DNA of 52,615 nt from a virus. Below, piece by piece: positions 1 through 6,823 of this stretch (positions are counted from its first letter, which is position 1; every line of letters starts with the position of its first letter). The position numbers were made by a program, and so were the translations under genes. Below the pieces are notes generated by a model. The model worked only from the letters and a program-made list of their open reading frames with translations. It had not been told where the DNA came from and did no database searches. The stretch spans positions 1 through 52,615 of the IMG/VR virus record IMGVR_UViG_3300025115_000016, one strand, 5' to 3'.

Positions 1-131
1 CGGCAATGTTCTGCACAAGGGCGCTCTTCCCAAGCCCGGTGTCTCCAAGTATTGTCACAAATTCTTCCCGGTAGACGTAGAAATTTTCCTCCAGCGGAAG
101 GACCTTCTTCATATCCAGGAGAATGTTCTTT
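1..131. repeat. Terminal overlap of a circular genome (left copy)
   Basis: These 131 bases recur at 52485-52615 with one difference (A at 5, G at 52489). The primase-helicase frame continues across the join, so this is most simply the overlap left when a circular or circularly permuted genome is linearised in assembly. The mismatch changes an Ile codon from ATT to ATC on the - strand and is silent, as expected for real strain variation. A true short direct terminal repeat is less likely because it would cut a coding gene. Confidence 0.9.
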
Positions 132-1177
132 GTATGCATTACGGAGAATATTCTGAGTTTCTCTTCAAGGCTCTGAGCGTCTTCCGGCTGTGCGGAGTTG
201 AATGACTTCTTCTTAAAGAACATACAGCGGTCGTCGCACCACTGATGCATGATCTCGTCGTGGCACGAATAGGTGTAGTTCTTTTTGAAGACGTCTCCGA
301 CCTTCTTGCGTATCTCTCCGACTTCCAGTTGACCCCTCGTCCATTCTCTCATCATCACTTCAATTCCAGACTGAGGAATTCCCGCACGTTTGAACGCGCT
401 GATCATCCTGAGCATGGAAATGTGTCTGGTTCCTATCTTTGGATCGGACGTATAGAGTTTCTGCATACAGGTTACGATCGGAGAGAAGCCGTCCGCTGCC
501 ATCGGATTGGTGTCCGTCAGGACTTCTTTCGGCCTGCGTTTAAGCCTTTCAAGTGGAAACCCATCAAACTCAAATGGCGGGAATGTGAAGTTGTTTCTCG
601 GCTGCTGCGACGCTTCGATGATTTCGCTGATGCTTGAGTTCATGAGTTCGCCGTTCTCAAGCGGTATCTTGTATCTTCCCGTTTTGTAGTTGACGGTATT
701 GGCCACTCTGATGAGTCTTGCCTTGTCGTAGATAGTATCGCATTCGGGGAACATATTCACGAGGGTTTCTTTGACCTCTTCATGCGATTCGAAGTTCCAT
801 AGGTTCGGAAGAACGAAGTGAAATCCGCTTCCGGAATAGTACGAACGAATATTTATTTCGTCGATGTCGTGCATCTCTTTGAGTTGAATGAACAGGTTCT
901 TTGCCCTTCGATGCACCATTTCGTCGCTGTCGCCTTTCTTGTCGACGTCCAGCGTAATGATTTCAATGATGGGCTTTCCGAGGTATCCTTTGACGGTCTT
1001 GAATGCACGCAGGTGATCTTTGAGGGTTTCGTCGAACAGATAGTAAGAGCGGTACAGTTCCATATTGCTTTTTTGTGCATCGAGTTGATGCCGTCCTATT
1101 TCAGACAGCGCAATTGGAATTCCCCTGTGAGAGAGGCTTCCTTTGGCGAGTTCAATGTACCGCACTTGGTTTGCCAT
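1..1177 (-). CDS. Primase-helicase, N-terminal part (continues at 52484)
   Basis: The frame starts at ATG 1177 after an AAGGGG ribosome site and is open to the window edge. Joined to 52484-51748 it gives a 637-residue protein. The N-terminal domain is an archaeo-eukaryotic-type primase: acidic pair D77-x-D79, the SGSGFH motif at 115-120, and an arginine/lysine stretch R154-R157 to KTGR 165-168. A cysteine cluster (CHDEIMHQWC, CDDRC) follows near residues 320-340, then a RecA/DnaB-like helicase domain begins with Walker A GDTGLGKS at 378-385. The protein should prime and unwind DNA at the phage fork. It heads the replication cluster together with the Sak4-like ATPase downstream of 2591. Confidence 0.92.
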   Translation of the reverse strand, partial: MANQVRYIELAKGSLSHRGIPIALSEIGRHQLDAQKSNMELYRSYYLFDETLKDHLRAFKTVKGYLGKPIIEIITLDVDKKGDSDEMVHRRAKNLFIQLKEMHDIDEINIRSYYSGSGFHFVLPNLWNFESHEEVKETLVNMFPECDTIYDKARLIRVANTVNYKTGRYKIPLENGELMNSSISEIIEASQQPRNNFTFPPFEFDGFPLERLKRRPKEVLTDTNPMAADGFSPIVTCMQKLYTSDPKIGTRHISMLRMISAFKRAGIPQSGIEVMMREWTRGQLEVGEIRKKVGDVFKKNYTYSCHDEIMHQWCDDRCMFFKKKSFNSAQPEDAQSLEEKLRIFSVMHTKNILLDMKKVLPLEENFYVYREEFVTILGDTGLGKSALVQNIA

Positions 1178-1242
1178 GCTTTACCCCTTTATTGTAAATT
1201 GTTGAATTTGATTTTTATAGGAACGAATTTTTTTAGGCACCG

Positions 1243-1276
1243 CACAAGGGGAGAGGACTTCCCCTCCCCTTATGTG
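1243..1276 (-). terminator. Strong hairpin between the SSB-like gene and the primase-helicase
   Basis: An AAGGGGAG / CTCCCCTT stem is extended by CAC/GTG past a two-base bulge. It lies between the stop at 1287 and the next start at 1177. On the - strand it is followed by an A-rich rather than a T-rich tract, so it may attenuate or protect RNA rather than act as a classic intrinsic terminator. The left arm resembles that of the hairpin at 8430-8460. Confidence 0.5.
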
Positions 1277-1286
1277 GAATTATGCC

Positions 1287-1880
1287 TTAAAATGACTTCG
1301 GCGCTTCAGCCTCTTCGTGAGGCGTCGGGAACGACAGGTCGTCCTCGATCGGCTTCACGTAGCCTGCTGCAACGTCGCTGTCGTACTTCGCACGAATGAC
1401 GTCCCTGACCGAGCGTCCGTCCTTGTCCTTCCAGTTAACCGGGAAGACCTCTCTGTACGTACGGTACTTGTTCTTTCCCGTCTCCTCGTTCTTTGCGTAG
1501 GGATATTGAAGACGAACGATCTTCTTTCCGACCAACTGCGACAGAACGTCGTCCGGAATGGAGTTGTCGGGATTCAGATGTTTCCACGAGACCTTCAAGC
1601 GGTTCAAGAGGATCTTCACGCTCGTTGCCGAGGACCACTGAAGTTTTCCGTTCTCGTCGCGTTTGAGATTTCCGGCGATGGTGAATTTCGGTTTGAAGTT
1701 CTGTCCGACTTCGAGTTCCATTTCGATGCCGACGTCAACCGGCTTTCCGTTCTTGTAGATGTCCTCATTCGATACGCTGCGTGCCGACACAATTTCCGCT
1801 TCTCCGATGAAGATTCCGTTGAAGTTGGAATCGTTGCTCAGAAGGTTTTCATCGTGCGATTGTCCGTTTGTTGCTGACAT
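1287..1880 (-). CDS. Putative single-stranded DNA-binding or recombination accessory protein
   Basis: The 197-residue product has a strong ribosome site (AAAGGAG) before the ATG. A flexible N-terminus is followed by a beta-rich middle (about 22-160: short alternating hydrophobic strands, many Lys, Tyr and Trp) and an acidic C-terminal tail rich in Glu and Pro ending in Phe. The acidic tail ending in an aromatic is typical of single-strand-binding proteins. Its position directly downstream of a Sak4-like ATPase and upstream of the primase-helicase fits that role, since Sak4 recombinases often sit beside an SSB. No diagnostic motif was seen, so the function is inferred from layout and tail chemistry. 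Confidence 0.55.
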   Translation of the reverse strand: MSATNGQSHDENLLSNDSNFNGIFIGEAEIVSARSVSNEDIYKNGKPVDVGIEMELEVGQNFKPKFTIAGNLKRDENGKLQWSSATSVKILLNRLKVSWKHLNPDNSIPDDVLSQLVGKKIVRLQYPYAKNEETGKNKYRTYREVFPVNWKDKDGRSVRDVIRAKYDSDVAAGYVKPIEDDLSFPTPHEEAEAPKSF

Positions 1881-1892
1881 GGTGCTTCTCCT

Positions 1893-2591
1893 TTAAGATT
1901 GATAGTTGATGATTGATTGACGTACAAGTCCAAGATCGTTTGGTATCCTGTTTTCCTTGAACATTCCGTACGGTGATTTTGCGGTACATGTGCCGTCCGC
2001 ATTGGTGATGAAGTAGTACTTTGTGGTTCCGTTGACGTTATTTCGTTCTGCTCCTGCAAATAATACGACAGTGAAGAGTCCTTCCATTGTGATGGTATTG
2101 TCCAGCATCTTCCCAAGCGTCTTTATCTTGCGTTCTCCGTTGTCTCCGAGTTCGTCGTGGTAGAGAAAGAAGATGTACAGTTCCCTTTTGAGTTCCCTGG
2201 CTTTGTCGATGGGCTTGAACCCTATCTCTGCAAGTTCGGAAAACTTGTCGTATCCTTTCACCCTGGCTTTGTCCATGTAGGCGAATGCCATGATGTACTG
2301 TGCGTCATCGATGACGATGTTCTCTATTTCCGGTCTTGACTTGTCGATGAATTCAAGCACGTCCACGATGGTCTTCATGTCGTCCGTTTCAATGTAGTTT
2401 CCTCCTTTCGAAATCGGCATAGTGGTATCAAAATGTTTCTTCCATCCCTTTGTCGGCAAGGCTTTGTTTGCGACGTTGATGATCGCCGTCTTCTTTGGAT
2501 CGAGACCGGTGATGTTGAGTTCTGGGAACGGAAGAATTGCGGTGGACTTTCCTTTGCCGGACGGGCCGACGATTGCAATGACTTGACTCAA
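1893..2591 (-). CDS. Sak4-like RecA-fold ATPase (recombinase)
   Basis: The 232-residue protein has a Walker A motif near the N-terminus (GPSGKGKST, 9-17) and a Walker B motif (NIVIDDAQYIM) near residues 90-100. This compact single-domain layout is that of phage Sak4 / AAA_24 proteins, which anneal or exchange single strands during replication-linked recombination. The start appears to be TTG at 2591, preceded by TAGGAG; no in-frame ATG lies near. It forms a likely operon with the SSB-like gene 12 bp downstream. A DNA-packaging or helicase-loader ATPase is possible but less likely given the size and neighbours. Confidence 0.75.
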   Translation of the reverse strand: MSQVIAIVGPSGKGKSTAILPFPELNITGLDPKKTAIINVANKALPTKGWKKHFDTTMPISKGGNYIETDDMKTIVDVLEFIDKSRPEIENIVIDDAQYIMAFAYMDKARVKGYDKFSELAEIGFKPIDKARELKRELYIFFLYHDELGDNGERKIKTLGKMLDNTITMEGLFTVVLFAGAERNNVNGTTKYYFITNADGTCTAKSPYGMFKENRIPNDLGLVRQSIINYQS

Positions 2592-2635
2592 GATATGCTC
2601 CTATAAGTTAGTGATGGGAATGAAATGTAGGTAAT

Positions 2636-2809
2636 TTAAGAGAAGTGGTCAATAGTCATTTCGTACAATAAAATCCGCACTTTTTCGCCGTCGTCGCCCG
2701 GTGCAAAGGTCATCTGCTCAATTTCGTTGAGCATCACATAGACGCTAAGTTCCCGCTTCAAGAGCGCCTGGAATATCTTCCTGGCTCTTTCCTGAGAGTC
2801 CCCAAACAT
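2636..2809 (-). CDS. Small hypothetical protein
   Basis: This is a 57-residue, mostly helical protein with a conserved-looking body (SQERARKIFQALLKREL). The ATG at 2809 is chosen because AGAGG precedes it; an earlier in-frame start at 2860 would lengthen the overlap with the winged-helix gene. It overlaps that gene's 3' end by 65 bp in another frame, so the two are probably translationally linked. No known family was recognised. Confidence 0.6.
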   Translation of the reverse strand: MFGDSQERARKIFQALLKRELSVYVMLNEIEQMTFAPGDDGEKVRILLYEMTIDHFS

Positions 2810-3062
2810 GGACAAGCCTCTGAGTGAGAGAGCAGTGGCGTCTGCCTTTTGAACAGACAAGTCCTGCTTCTCTGAGTTCGAACATTCGTCCGGTGACGAC
2901 GTTGATGGGAAGACCCGATGCCCTTGATATTTCCATATTGCTCAAGGCGTGGTCGGGATGCTGCATGAGGAAGGAAAGAATTTGTTTCTGTCTGCCATGC
3001 ACCTTTCCTTCTGCGTGGGTCAGTTCATACGACTGATCTCTGGTGTCGGTTGCTGTTTCCAT
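2745..3062 (-). CDS. Winged helix-turn-helix DNA-binding protein
   Basis: In this 105-residue protein, residues about 22-70 read as a classic winged helix: GRQKQILSFL helix, ISRASGLP helix, VVTGRMFELREAGLV recognition helix, then a short wing (SKGRRHCSLT). This architecture is common in phage and plasmid regulators that sense little and simply bind DNA. An AAGGAG site precedes ATG 3062. It may control early phage genes or alter host transcription. The C-terminal 20 residues overlap the next gene and look unstructured. Confidence 0.7.
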   Translation of the reverse strand: METATDTRDQSYELTHAEGKVHGRQKQILSFLMQHPDHALSNMEISRASGLPINVVTGRMFELREAGLVCSKGRRHCSLTQRLVHVWGLSGKSQEDIPGALEAGT

Positions 3063-3066
3063 TTGG

Positions 3067-3447
3067 CTACTCCTTCGATAGTTTGCCCGTTACATTTTTG
3101 ATGAGTTCGTTTACATCCTTTGCGTTGAGCGTTCCAAGCACAATTTCCGATCTGATTTTGTTCTTCACATCGTAAGATACCCCGCGACAATACCCAAGTT
3201 TTAGCAATATCTTATTTGCCAAAATTTCCGCCACCTCTGTATTGGTATAACTCTTTTTACCATAGTTTGCGATCATTTCATTGGGGATCAGTCGATATGC
3301 TTTGCGTATTTCTGCGGCTTTTGCTGCAAGACCGAGATTCATTATACATTCCGAGACCTTTTTGTCGTACTTCTTTTCCTTCTTCGCACTGAGGTCGTCG
3401 TATATCTTGTCAATAAGCGCTTCGACTTGCTGTTGGTTGAGTTTCAT
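3067..3447 (-). CDS. Hypothetical helical protein
   Basis: The 126-residue, Lys-rich, almost wholly helical protein has no signal peptide or cysteine motif. A clear AAAGGAG site precedes ATG 3447. It ends 4 bp before the winged-helix gene and so shares its transcript. The pattern of spaced Leu/Ile with Lys/Glu suggests a small DNA- or protein-binding bundle, but no family was recognised. Confidence 0.7.
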   Translation of the reverse strand: MKLNQQQVEALIDKIYDDLSAKKEKKYDKKVSECIMNLGLAAKAAEIRKAYRLIPNEMIANYGKKSYTNTEVAEILANKILLKLGYCRGVSYDVKNKIRSEIVLGTLNAKDVNELIKNVTGKLSKE

Positions 3448-3476
3448 TTACTTCTCCTTTGATAGTTGTTGAAAGA

Positions 3477-3545
3477 AATTTGAGATGTCGCTCGAGGTAA
3501 GTGAGTCCTCACGAGCAACCGTTGCCTCACTCCCGTTCTCAAATT
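3477..3545 (-). other. Structured intergenic RNA or DNA element
   Basis: A perfect 9-bp stem (AATTTGAGA 3477-3485 with TCTCAAATT 3537-3545) closes a loop that holds more pairing options, including GCTCG/CGAGC (3490-3494, 3512-3516) and GCAAC/GTTGC (3515-3525). It fills the only sizeable gap between small leftward genes in this stretch. It could be an attenuator, processing site, small RNA or protein-binding site. No terminator-like T run follows. Confidence 0.45.
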
Positions 3546-3546
3546 G

Positions 3547-3756
3547 TTATTTGGACACCGGGAAGCTCTTCTGATTGAACATCGCCACCGCATCGAAGAG
3601 TTCTTCGAAGGTCACCTCAAGACGTACGCCTTTTCGGTCTATCCTTACGATGTCGGTATCGAGGTAGATATTGATTTGAATGTTTGCTTCAACGTCAACA
3701 GCTTCAATCAAAGAGCCTTCGATACGCGTCTGTTTGTACAGCGTTGCTATTGCCAT
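3547..3756 (-). CDS. Small hypothetical protein
   Basis: The 69-residue acidic protein is built mainly of predicted beta strands (VEANIQINIYLDTDIVRI, GVRLEVTFEELF). An AAGGGGG site precedes the ATG at 3756. It lies 10 bp after a coiled-coil gene and just upstream of the structured gap at 3477-3545. No family was recognised. Confidence 0.65.
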   Translation of the reverse strand: MAIATLYKQTRIEGSLIEAVDVEANIQINIYLDTDIVRIDRKGVRLEVTFEELFDAVAMFNQKSFPVSK

Positions 3757-3766
3757 CTATTCCCCC

Positions 3767-4060
3767 TTAAGAGAACAGTTCGCTCAGCGTTGCCGAGAGG
3801 TTCTCTTTGGTCAGGTGAAGGACCATCAGATCGTTCCGGCGTTCCACAAGGTCCGAAATGTTCAGCGGATATTTCCCGGCTGTTTCATTCAAAGCGACCT
3901 CAGCCTGGGCGATCTCGATGTTGACCTTTGCGATCTCGAGTTGCAGCGACTGTTTGACTTCTGCTGCACGCAGGGGGGCCAATTCCTTTTCGCTCTCTTT
4001 TTTGGTTTGACTGAGCAGATCGATGTACTTCTTTGAGAAAGAAAACAGTTTGGTTGGCAT
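3767..4060 (-). CDS. Small coiled-coil protein
   Basis: In the 97-residue protein, residues 13-60 are rich in Glu, Lys, Ala and Leu with heptad spacing (SQTKKESEKEL to IAKVNIEIAQAEVAL), so a coiled coil is likely. AAAGGAG precedes ATG 4060. There is no membrane segment. The function is unknown; the neighbours are small early-type genes. Confidence 0.7.
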   Translation of the reverse strand: MPTKLFSFSKKYIDLLSQTKKESEKELAPLRAAEVKQSLQLEIAKVNIEIAQAEVALNETAGKYPLNISDLVERRNDLMVLHLTKENLSATLSELFS

Positions 4061-4087
4061 AACTACTCCTTTTGTTTATTGGTTAAT

Positions 4088-4471
4088 TTATTTGGACAGT
4101 ACCCTTTGTGCTACCAAAAGTTTTGTTGCGGGCGAACGGTTGAAGGCCGAAAGGGCAAAGAACTCCTTGTACTTATCGGGAACGGTTGCTTGTTCCAAAA
4201 TGAGACGTAACGCATCGCAACCGTTATTGTTCTCCGTTAATATGTTCGCTGTTTGCCAGAAACTTCGACTTAACGTACCCGACCATAGGAAGAATTGATC
4301 GATGAGATCTGAAATAGAATCATCGGTCGTCTTTGTATTACATTTCACATTTCTTTCGAAAATTTCATAGTGGGCACATTTCCATATCGGATGCAGTCCT
4401 TCTTCTATGAATCTCTTTTCGAGACTCAAAAACAGATTGTCCCGATCGGTATATTCGCTTTGTTTTTTCAT
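4088..4471 (-). CDS. Hypothetical protein
   Basis: The 127-residue soluble protein starts at ATG 4471 after AAAGGAATAAACC. Aromatic and cysteine residues cluster between 30 and 45 (WKCAHYEIFERNVKC), followed by helical segments. Spacing to both neighbours is short, so it belongs to the leftward operon. No known domain was recognised. Confidence 0.7.
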   Translation of the reverse strand: MKKQSEYTDRDNLFLSLEKRFIEEGLHPIWKCAHYEIFERNVKCNTKTTDDSISDLIDQFFLWSGTLSRSFWQTANILTENNNGCDALRLILEQATVPDKYKEFFALSAFNRSPATKLLVAQRVLSK

Positions 4472-4475
4472 TGGT

Positions 4476-4832
4476 TTATTCCTTTGGTTTAACGACTTGA
4501 CGTTCCCACGAAGTAAGTCCCCTGATTTTGCTCACGGAGACTCTTCGCGCGATGTGGCCGGTTGATTCGTTCTCGAGGTCGAACCTCAGTCCGAGCTTGG
4601 TGCTCTTTCTGATTTTGATGATGCGATAGACGTTTGATTTGATGTCGTTCTCAAACACGATGGGAGTGTGGAACAGCACGAGTGCTGTCCTCGAATAGGG
4701 ATCGTGTGCTCCGAAGTCCGGGATGAGCATGTTGTCGGTGACGAGAACGTCTTTGGCATCAATCTCTTTTTCAAACAGACTGAACCAAAACAATTTGAGT
4801 GCTTCGATGAATTTATACCATATCTTCTTCAT
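4476..4832 (-). CDS. Hypothetical protein with amphipathic N-terminus
   Basis: The 118-residue product starts with an aromatic helix (IWYKFIEALKLFWFSLFEKEI) that could lie on a membrane. The remainder is beta-rich, with basic stretches (YRIIKIRKSTKLGLRF). AAAGGAATGAAC precedes ATG 4832. It overlaps the end of the upstream cysteine-rich gene by 20 bp. The function is unknown. Confidence 0.65.
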   Translation of the reverse strand: MKKIWYKFIEALKLFWFSLFEKEIDAKDVLVTDNMLIPDFGAHDPYSRTALVLFHTPIVFENDIKSNVYRIIKIRKSTKLGLRFDLENESTGHIARRVSVSKIRGLTSWERQVVKPKE

Positions 4833-5274
4833 TGTTCATTCCTTTCGTTTTAATTTTTTGTTTTGAAAGATGCCGTTCCAGTTTGCGAATGTGGCCTTCG
4901 AGTTCTTTAATTCGAAGCATGATTGCCGATGCAAGTTCGTGTCCACTTGCATCTGCCATTCTTCCGAGAGTACCTGTATCATCGGAAAAACAAGGATACA
5001 AGCCATCCTCGTCTGGTGTTTTTATTCCTTTGACAAATCCCCAAATGCAATTTGTGCAGTCTGGATACACCCCTAATTTTTTTAATTCTTCTTTACCGTT
5101 GGGAATAGTAGCAATACAAAGACTGCATGTTTTTATAGTGCCAAAGCCGGTCAATTTGGGTAAGACATCCCGGCCAGAACCACGACTGAGTTGTCCGAGA
5201 GTAATGGACTTGTATCTTTTCAAGAGGTTCTTTGCAGCTACCAGACCATATTTCAATCGAGATTTTGCTTTCAT
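4813..5274 (-). CDS. Putative zinc-binding hypothetical protein
   Basis: The 153-residue protein carries two CxxC pairs (TCSLC and DCTNC) about 25 residues apart in its centre, with a further Cys downstream, suggesting a zinc knuckle. The C-terminal 40 residues (LRIKELEGHIRKLERHLSKQ) form a coiled coil. ATG 5274 is preferred: it follows AAAGGAAC and sits in an ATGA overlap with the upstream membrane peptide, while longer forms would run through that gene. Confidence 0.72.
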   Translation of the reverse strand: MKAKSRLKYGLVAAKNLLKRYKSITLGQLSRGSGRDVLPKLTGFGTIKTCSLCIATIPNGKEELKKLGVYPDCTNCIWGFVKGIKTPDEDGLYPCFSDDTGTLGRMADASGHELASAIMLRIKELEGHIRKLERHLSKQKIKTKGMNNEEDMV

Positions 5275-5402
5275 TTGCTGTTCCTTTCTTTGTCTTCTTG
5301 TTCCTGTTCTATATCGATAACGCTGTTCATCGCCATCAGCGCCCATATTGCCAAATAGACGACGATGACGACAGCGCCTATGACGAGTGTGATTTCTACC
5401 AT
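5271..5402 (-). CDS. 43-residue single-span membrane peptide
   Basis: The short frame starts at ATG 5402 (AAGGAG upstream) and stops in an ATGA overlap with the next gene at 5274. It encodes one strongly hydrophobic helix at about residues 4-25 (LVIGAVVIVVYLAIWALMA), followed by a charged Glu/Gln/Lys tail facing the cytoplasm or periplasm. Coupling on both sides supports translation. The role is unknown; small early phage membrane peptides often alter host envelope or exclusion functions. Confidence 0.65.
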   Translation of the reverse strand: MVEITLVIGAVVIVVYLAIWALMAMNSVIDIEQEQEDKERNSK

Positions 5403-5554
5403 ATATTATCCTTCTCCTTCCATCCGAGGTTTTTCCTCCAATGCCTTCCGAAGAAGTGCCTCATCAGTCCTTCCAGAATGTACGACATTCCAAGATAGAC
5501 GAAGAAGGCAAGGATGAGGTAGAACACAAGGTCGAGGTATTCAGTCCATTCCAT
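5396..5554 (-). CDS. 52-residue single-span membrane peptide
   Basis: ATG 5554 follows GGAGGAATAA immediately after the upstream stop. Residues 9-30 form one transmembrane helix rich in Leu, Phe and Tyr; the rest is basic and aromatic (MRHFFGRHWRKNLGWK), matching the positive-inside rule for an N-out protein. The last codons overlap the start of the next membrane peptide by 7 bp, so the two are probably made as a coupled pair. No family was recognised. Confidence 0.65.
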   Translation of the reverse strand: MEWTEYLDLVFYLILAFFVYLGMSYILEGLMRHFFGRHWRKNLGWKEKDNIW

Positions 5555-5809
5555 TTATTCCTCCAAATTGAAGTCTTCAATGCGTTCGCACAACAGAAGA
5601 AGTTGATAGAAGATATGTTCTTTCATGACCGGTCTTGCTTCGCATACCTGGATCCACGTTTGATATGAGTCGTTGCTGCTTGGCGGCTCAATCTCAAATA
5701 TTTCGCAGAAGTGCTTCATTTCATCGTTGAACATATAGTTAATGACCTTCTTCAACGCCTCGGTTGGTACATTGGTCGTTTCGATTTGCATATCTAATGT
5801 GATACTCAT
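5555..5809 (-). CDS. Small hypothetical protein
   Basis: The 84-residue acidic protein starts at ATG 5809 after TAAGGAGG, in an ATGA overlap with the upstream gene. A short N-terminal strand is followed by helices with two cysteines (FCEIFEIE, VCEARP) and an acidic C-terminus. The stop directly abuts the next start (TAAATG). No known domain was seen. Confidence 0.68.
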   Translation of the reverse strand: MSITLDMQIETTNVPTEALKKVINYMFNDEMKHFCEIFEIEPPSSNDSYQTWIQVCEARPVMKEHIFYQLLLLCERIEDFNLEE

Positions 5810-6033
5810 ATATCCTCCTTAAATCTTACATCGAATGTATCGTTAAATAGTTCCCACATTGGGGTTGATACCCGATTTTCAATGCGGCGATGATGCGCGT
5901 ATTCGTTCTTTCTGTCAAAGTAATCCCGCATCCCCACATTCAACCTATGCCACATCACTATCGCCTCTTCCTCTGTTTCAAGCGTTATCGTGATTGGCTG
6001 AAATGGCTTTACATCTTTCTGTTCTACTTTCAT
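5806..6033 (-). CDS. Small hypothetical protein
   Basis: The 75-residue protein starts at ATG 6033, chosen for its GGGAGG site. An in-frame GTG at 6171 would add 46 residues of poorly ordered sequence and is less likely. A beta strand (FQPITITLETEEEA) is followed by a helix rich in Arg, His and Tyr (MRDYFDRKNEYAHHRRIENR). It ends in an ATGA overlap with the following gene. The function is unknown. Confidence 0.6.
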   Translation of the reverse strand: MKVEQKDVKPFQPITITLETEEEAIVMWHRLNVGMRDYFDRKNEYAHHRRIENRVSTPMWELFNDTFDVRFKEDI

Positions 6034-6205
6034 ATTACCTCCCTTGTTTGTTTTAAAGTTATTAAACCGCCGGATGCAATCTTGCCCCCTCTCGTGTATT
6101 GAAGACAAGTTCCCACCCGGTTCATGCTGTTCGAGAGATGCACGCCTGTATTCGATAAATGGGTTATCCACCTAAGCGTACACGTCCCTTTCGCATTCGG
6201 TCTTT

Positions 6206-6427
6206 TTATATCGATAGTTTTTGTGACAGTTGTTTGCGGTATTCAACTTCCCGTTCCGCTTCAAAGAGAACGTCGTCGGAGACCTCGACGGCATCGCAGA
6301 GGTTGTCTTTGAGCCAGAGGAAGTATCCGGGTTCGAATTCAAGGACCTCGGAGACCTTAAAGCCCTTGTGCTTTCCGAAGTTTAGCATGCTGAATTTCTT
6401 CAGCACGCACTTTTCGTTCTCGAGCAT
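6206..6427 (-). CDS. ExoX C-terminal-like / DUF3820-type small protein
   Basis: The core of this 73-residue protein reads MLNFGKHKG, then KVSEVLEFEPGYFLWL. This matches the pattern 'FGKHKGk ... YLxWL' seen at the end of exonuclease X and in stand-alone DUF3820 proteins, thought to contact DNA or a partner. AAAGGTG lies about 10 bp before ATG 6427. It overlaps the preceding gene by 71 bp in another frame. A role in nucleic-acid processing is inferred from the family only. Confidence 0.65.
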   Translation of the reverse strand: MLENEKCVLKKFSMLNFGKHKGFKVSEVLEFEPGYFLWLKDNLCDAVEVSDDVLFEAEREVEYRKQLSQKLSI

Positions 6428-6518
6428 TGTCGGACACCTTTCTGAGTTTGCGGACAGTTCGTATCATGGACTGCTGGATTTGCTGCATTGTGCGGACTTC
6501 GGGGCTAACCTTGTTCAT
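6357..6518 (-). CDS. 53-residue basic helical protein
   Basis: The frame runs from ATG 6518, preceded by a strong GGAGG at ideal spacing, to TAA at 6357. The product is a single long basic helix with many Arg, Lys and Gln, so nucleic-acid binding is plausible. It overlaps the upstream gene by 14 bp and the downstream ExoX_C-like gene by 71 bp. The good ribosome site and placement support it; the long overlap is the main doubt. Confidence 0.5.
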   Translation of the reverse strand: MNKVSPEVRTMQQIQQSMIRTVRKLRKVSDNARERKVRAEEIQHAKLRKAQGL

Positions 6519-6696
6519 AGGCGGCCTCCATCATTTCGCGTTCAAACATCTTTTCGATCGTTCGTGCTTCGTGCTTCTGATGTGTCGGGGTAAACCGCAC
6601 ACGCTCAGAAATTCTTAACAACGGCAAGGACAGCCTTATTTGTCGATTTATTTCGACCTGTACGGCTTGCCTTGTTTGTCTTTCGCGGATAGTCAT
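6505..6696 (-). CDS. 63-residue basic hypothetical protein
   Basis: ATG 6696 follows AAGGAGGATCGAA, which decides the start against an upstream in-frame ATG at 6744. The protein is Arg-rich throughout (RERQTRQAVQVEINRQIRL, LLRISERVRF) with a Glu/Met-rich helical end. It probably binds nucleic acid or ribosomes. It overlaps the genes on both sides (92 bp upstream, 14 bp downstream). Confidence 0.6.
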   Translation of the reverse strand: MTIRERQTRQAVQVEINRQIRLSLPLLRISERVRFTPTHQKHEARTIEKMFEREMMEAAYEQG

Positions 6697-6796
6697 TTCG
6701 ATCCTCCTTTTTGATTTCCGGTTGGTAGATGTATGACGGTGCAACTTTGAATTGATTGTAGAACTGTCTCCGAAGAGAGTTTCCGATTACAGCCAT
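6605..6796 (-). CDS. 63-residue basic hypothetical protein
   Basis: ATG 6796 has a near-perfect site (AAGGAGGTACACA). The first 30 residues look folded (VIGNSLRRQFYNQFKVAPSY); the remainder is Lys/Arg/Asn-rich and overlaps the next gene by 92 bp. The strong start supports translation, but the C-terminal half may be a low-constraint overlap. No family was recognised. Confidence 0.5.
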   Translation of the reverse strand: MAVIGNSLRRQFYNQFKVAPSYIYQPEIKKEDRNDYPRKTNKASRTGRNKSTNKAVLAVVKNF

Positions 6797-6823
6797 TGTG
6801 TACCTCCTTGTTTGTTTGAGAGT

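Noticed and set aside
245-1399. + strand open frames over the primase region
   Set aside because: They are antisense to the primase-helicase and the SSB-like gene, which have motifs and ribosome sites on the - strand.
6034-6205. Small gene in the gap before the gene at 5806-6033
   Set aside because: Only a GTG-started extension of that gene and a 31-codon frame without a good ribosome site are present; neither looks folded.
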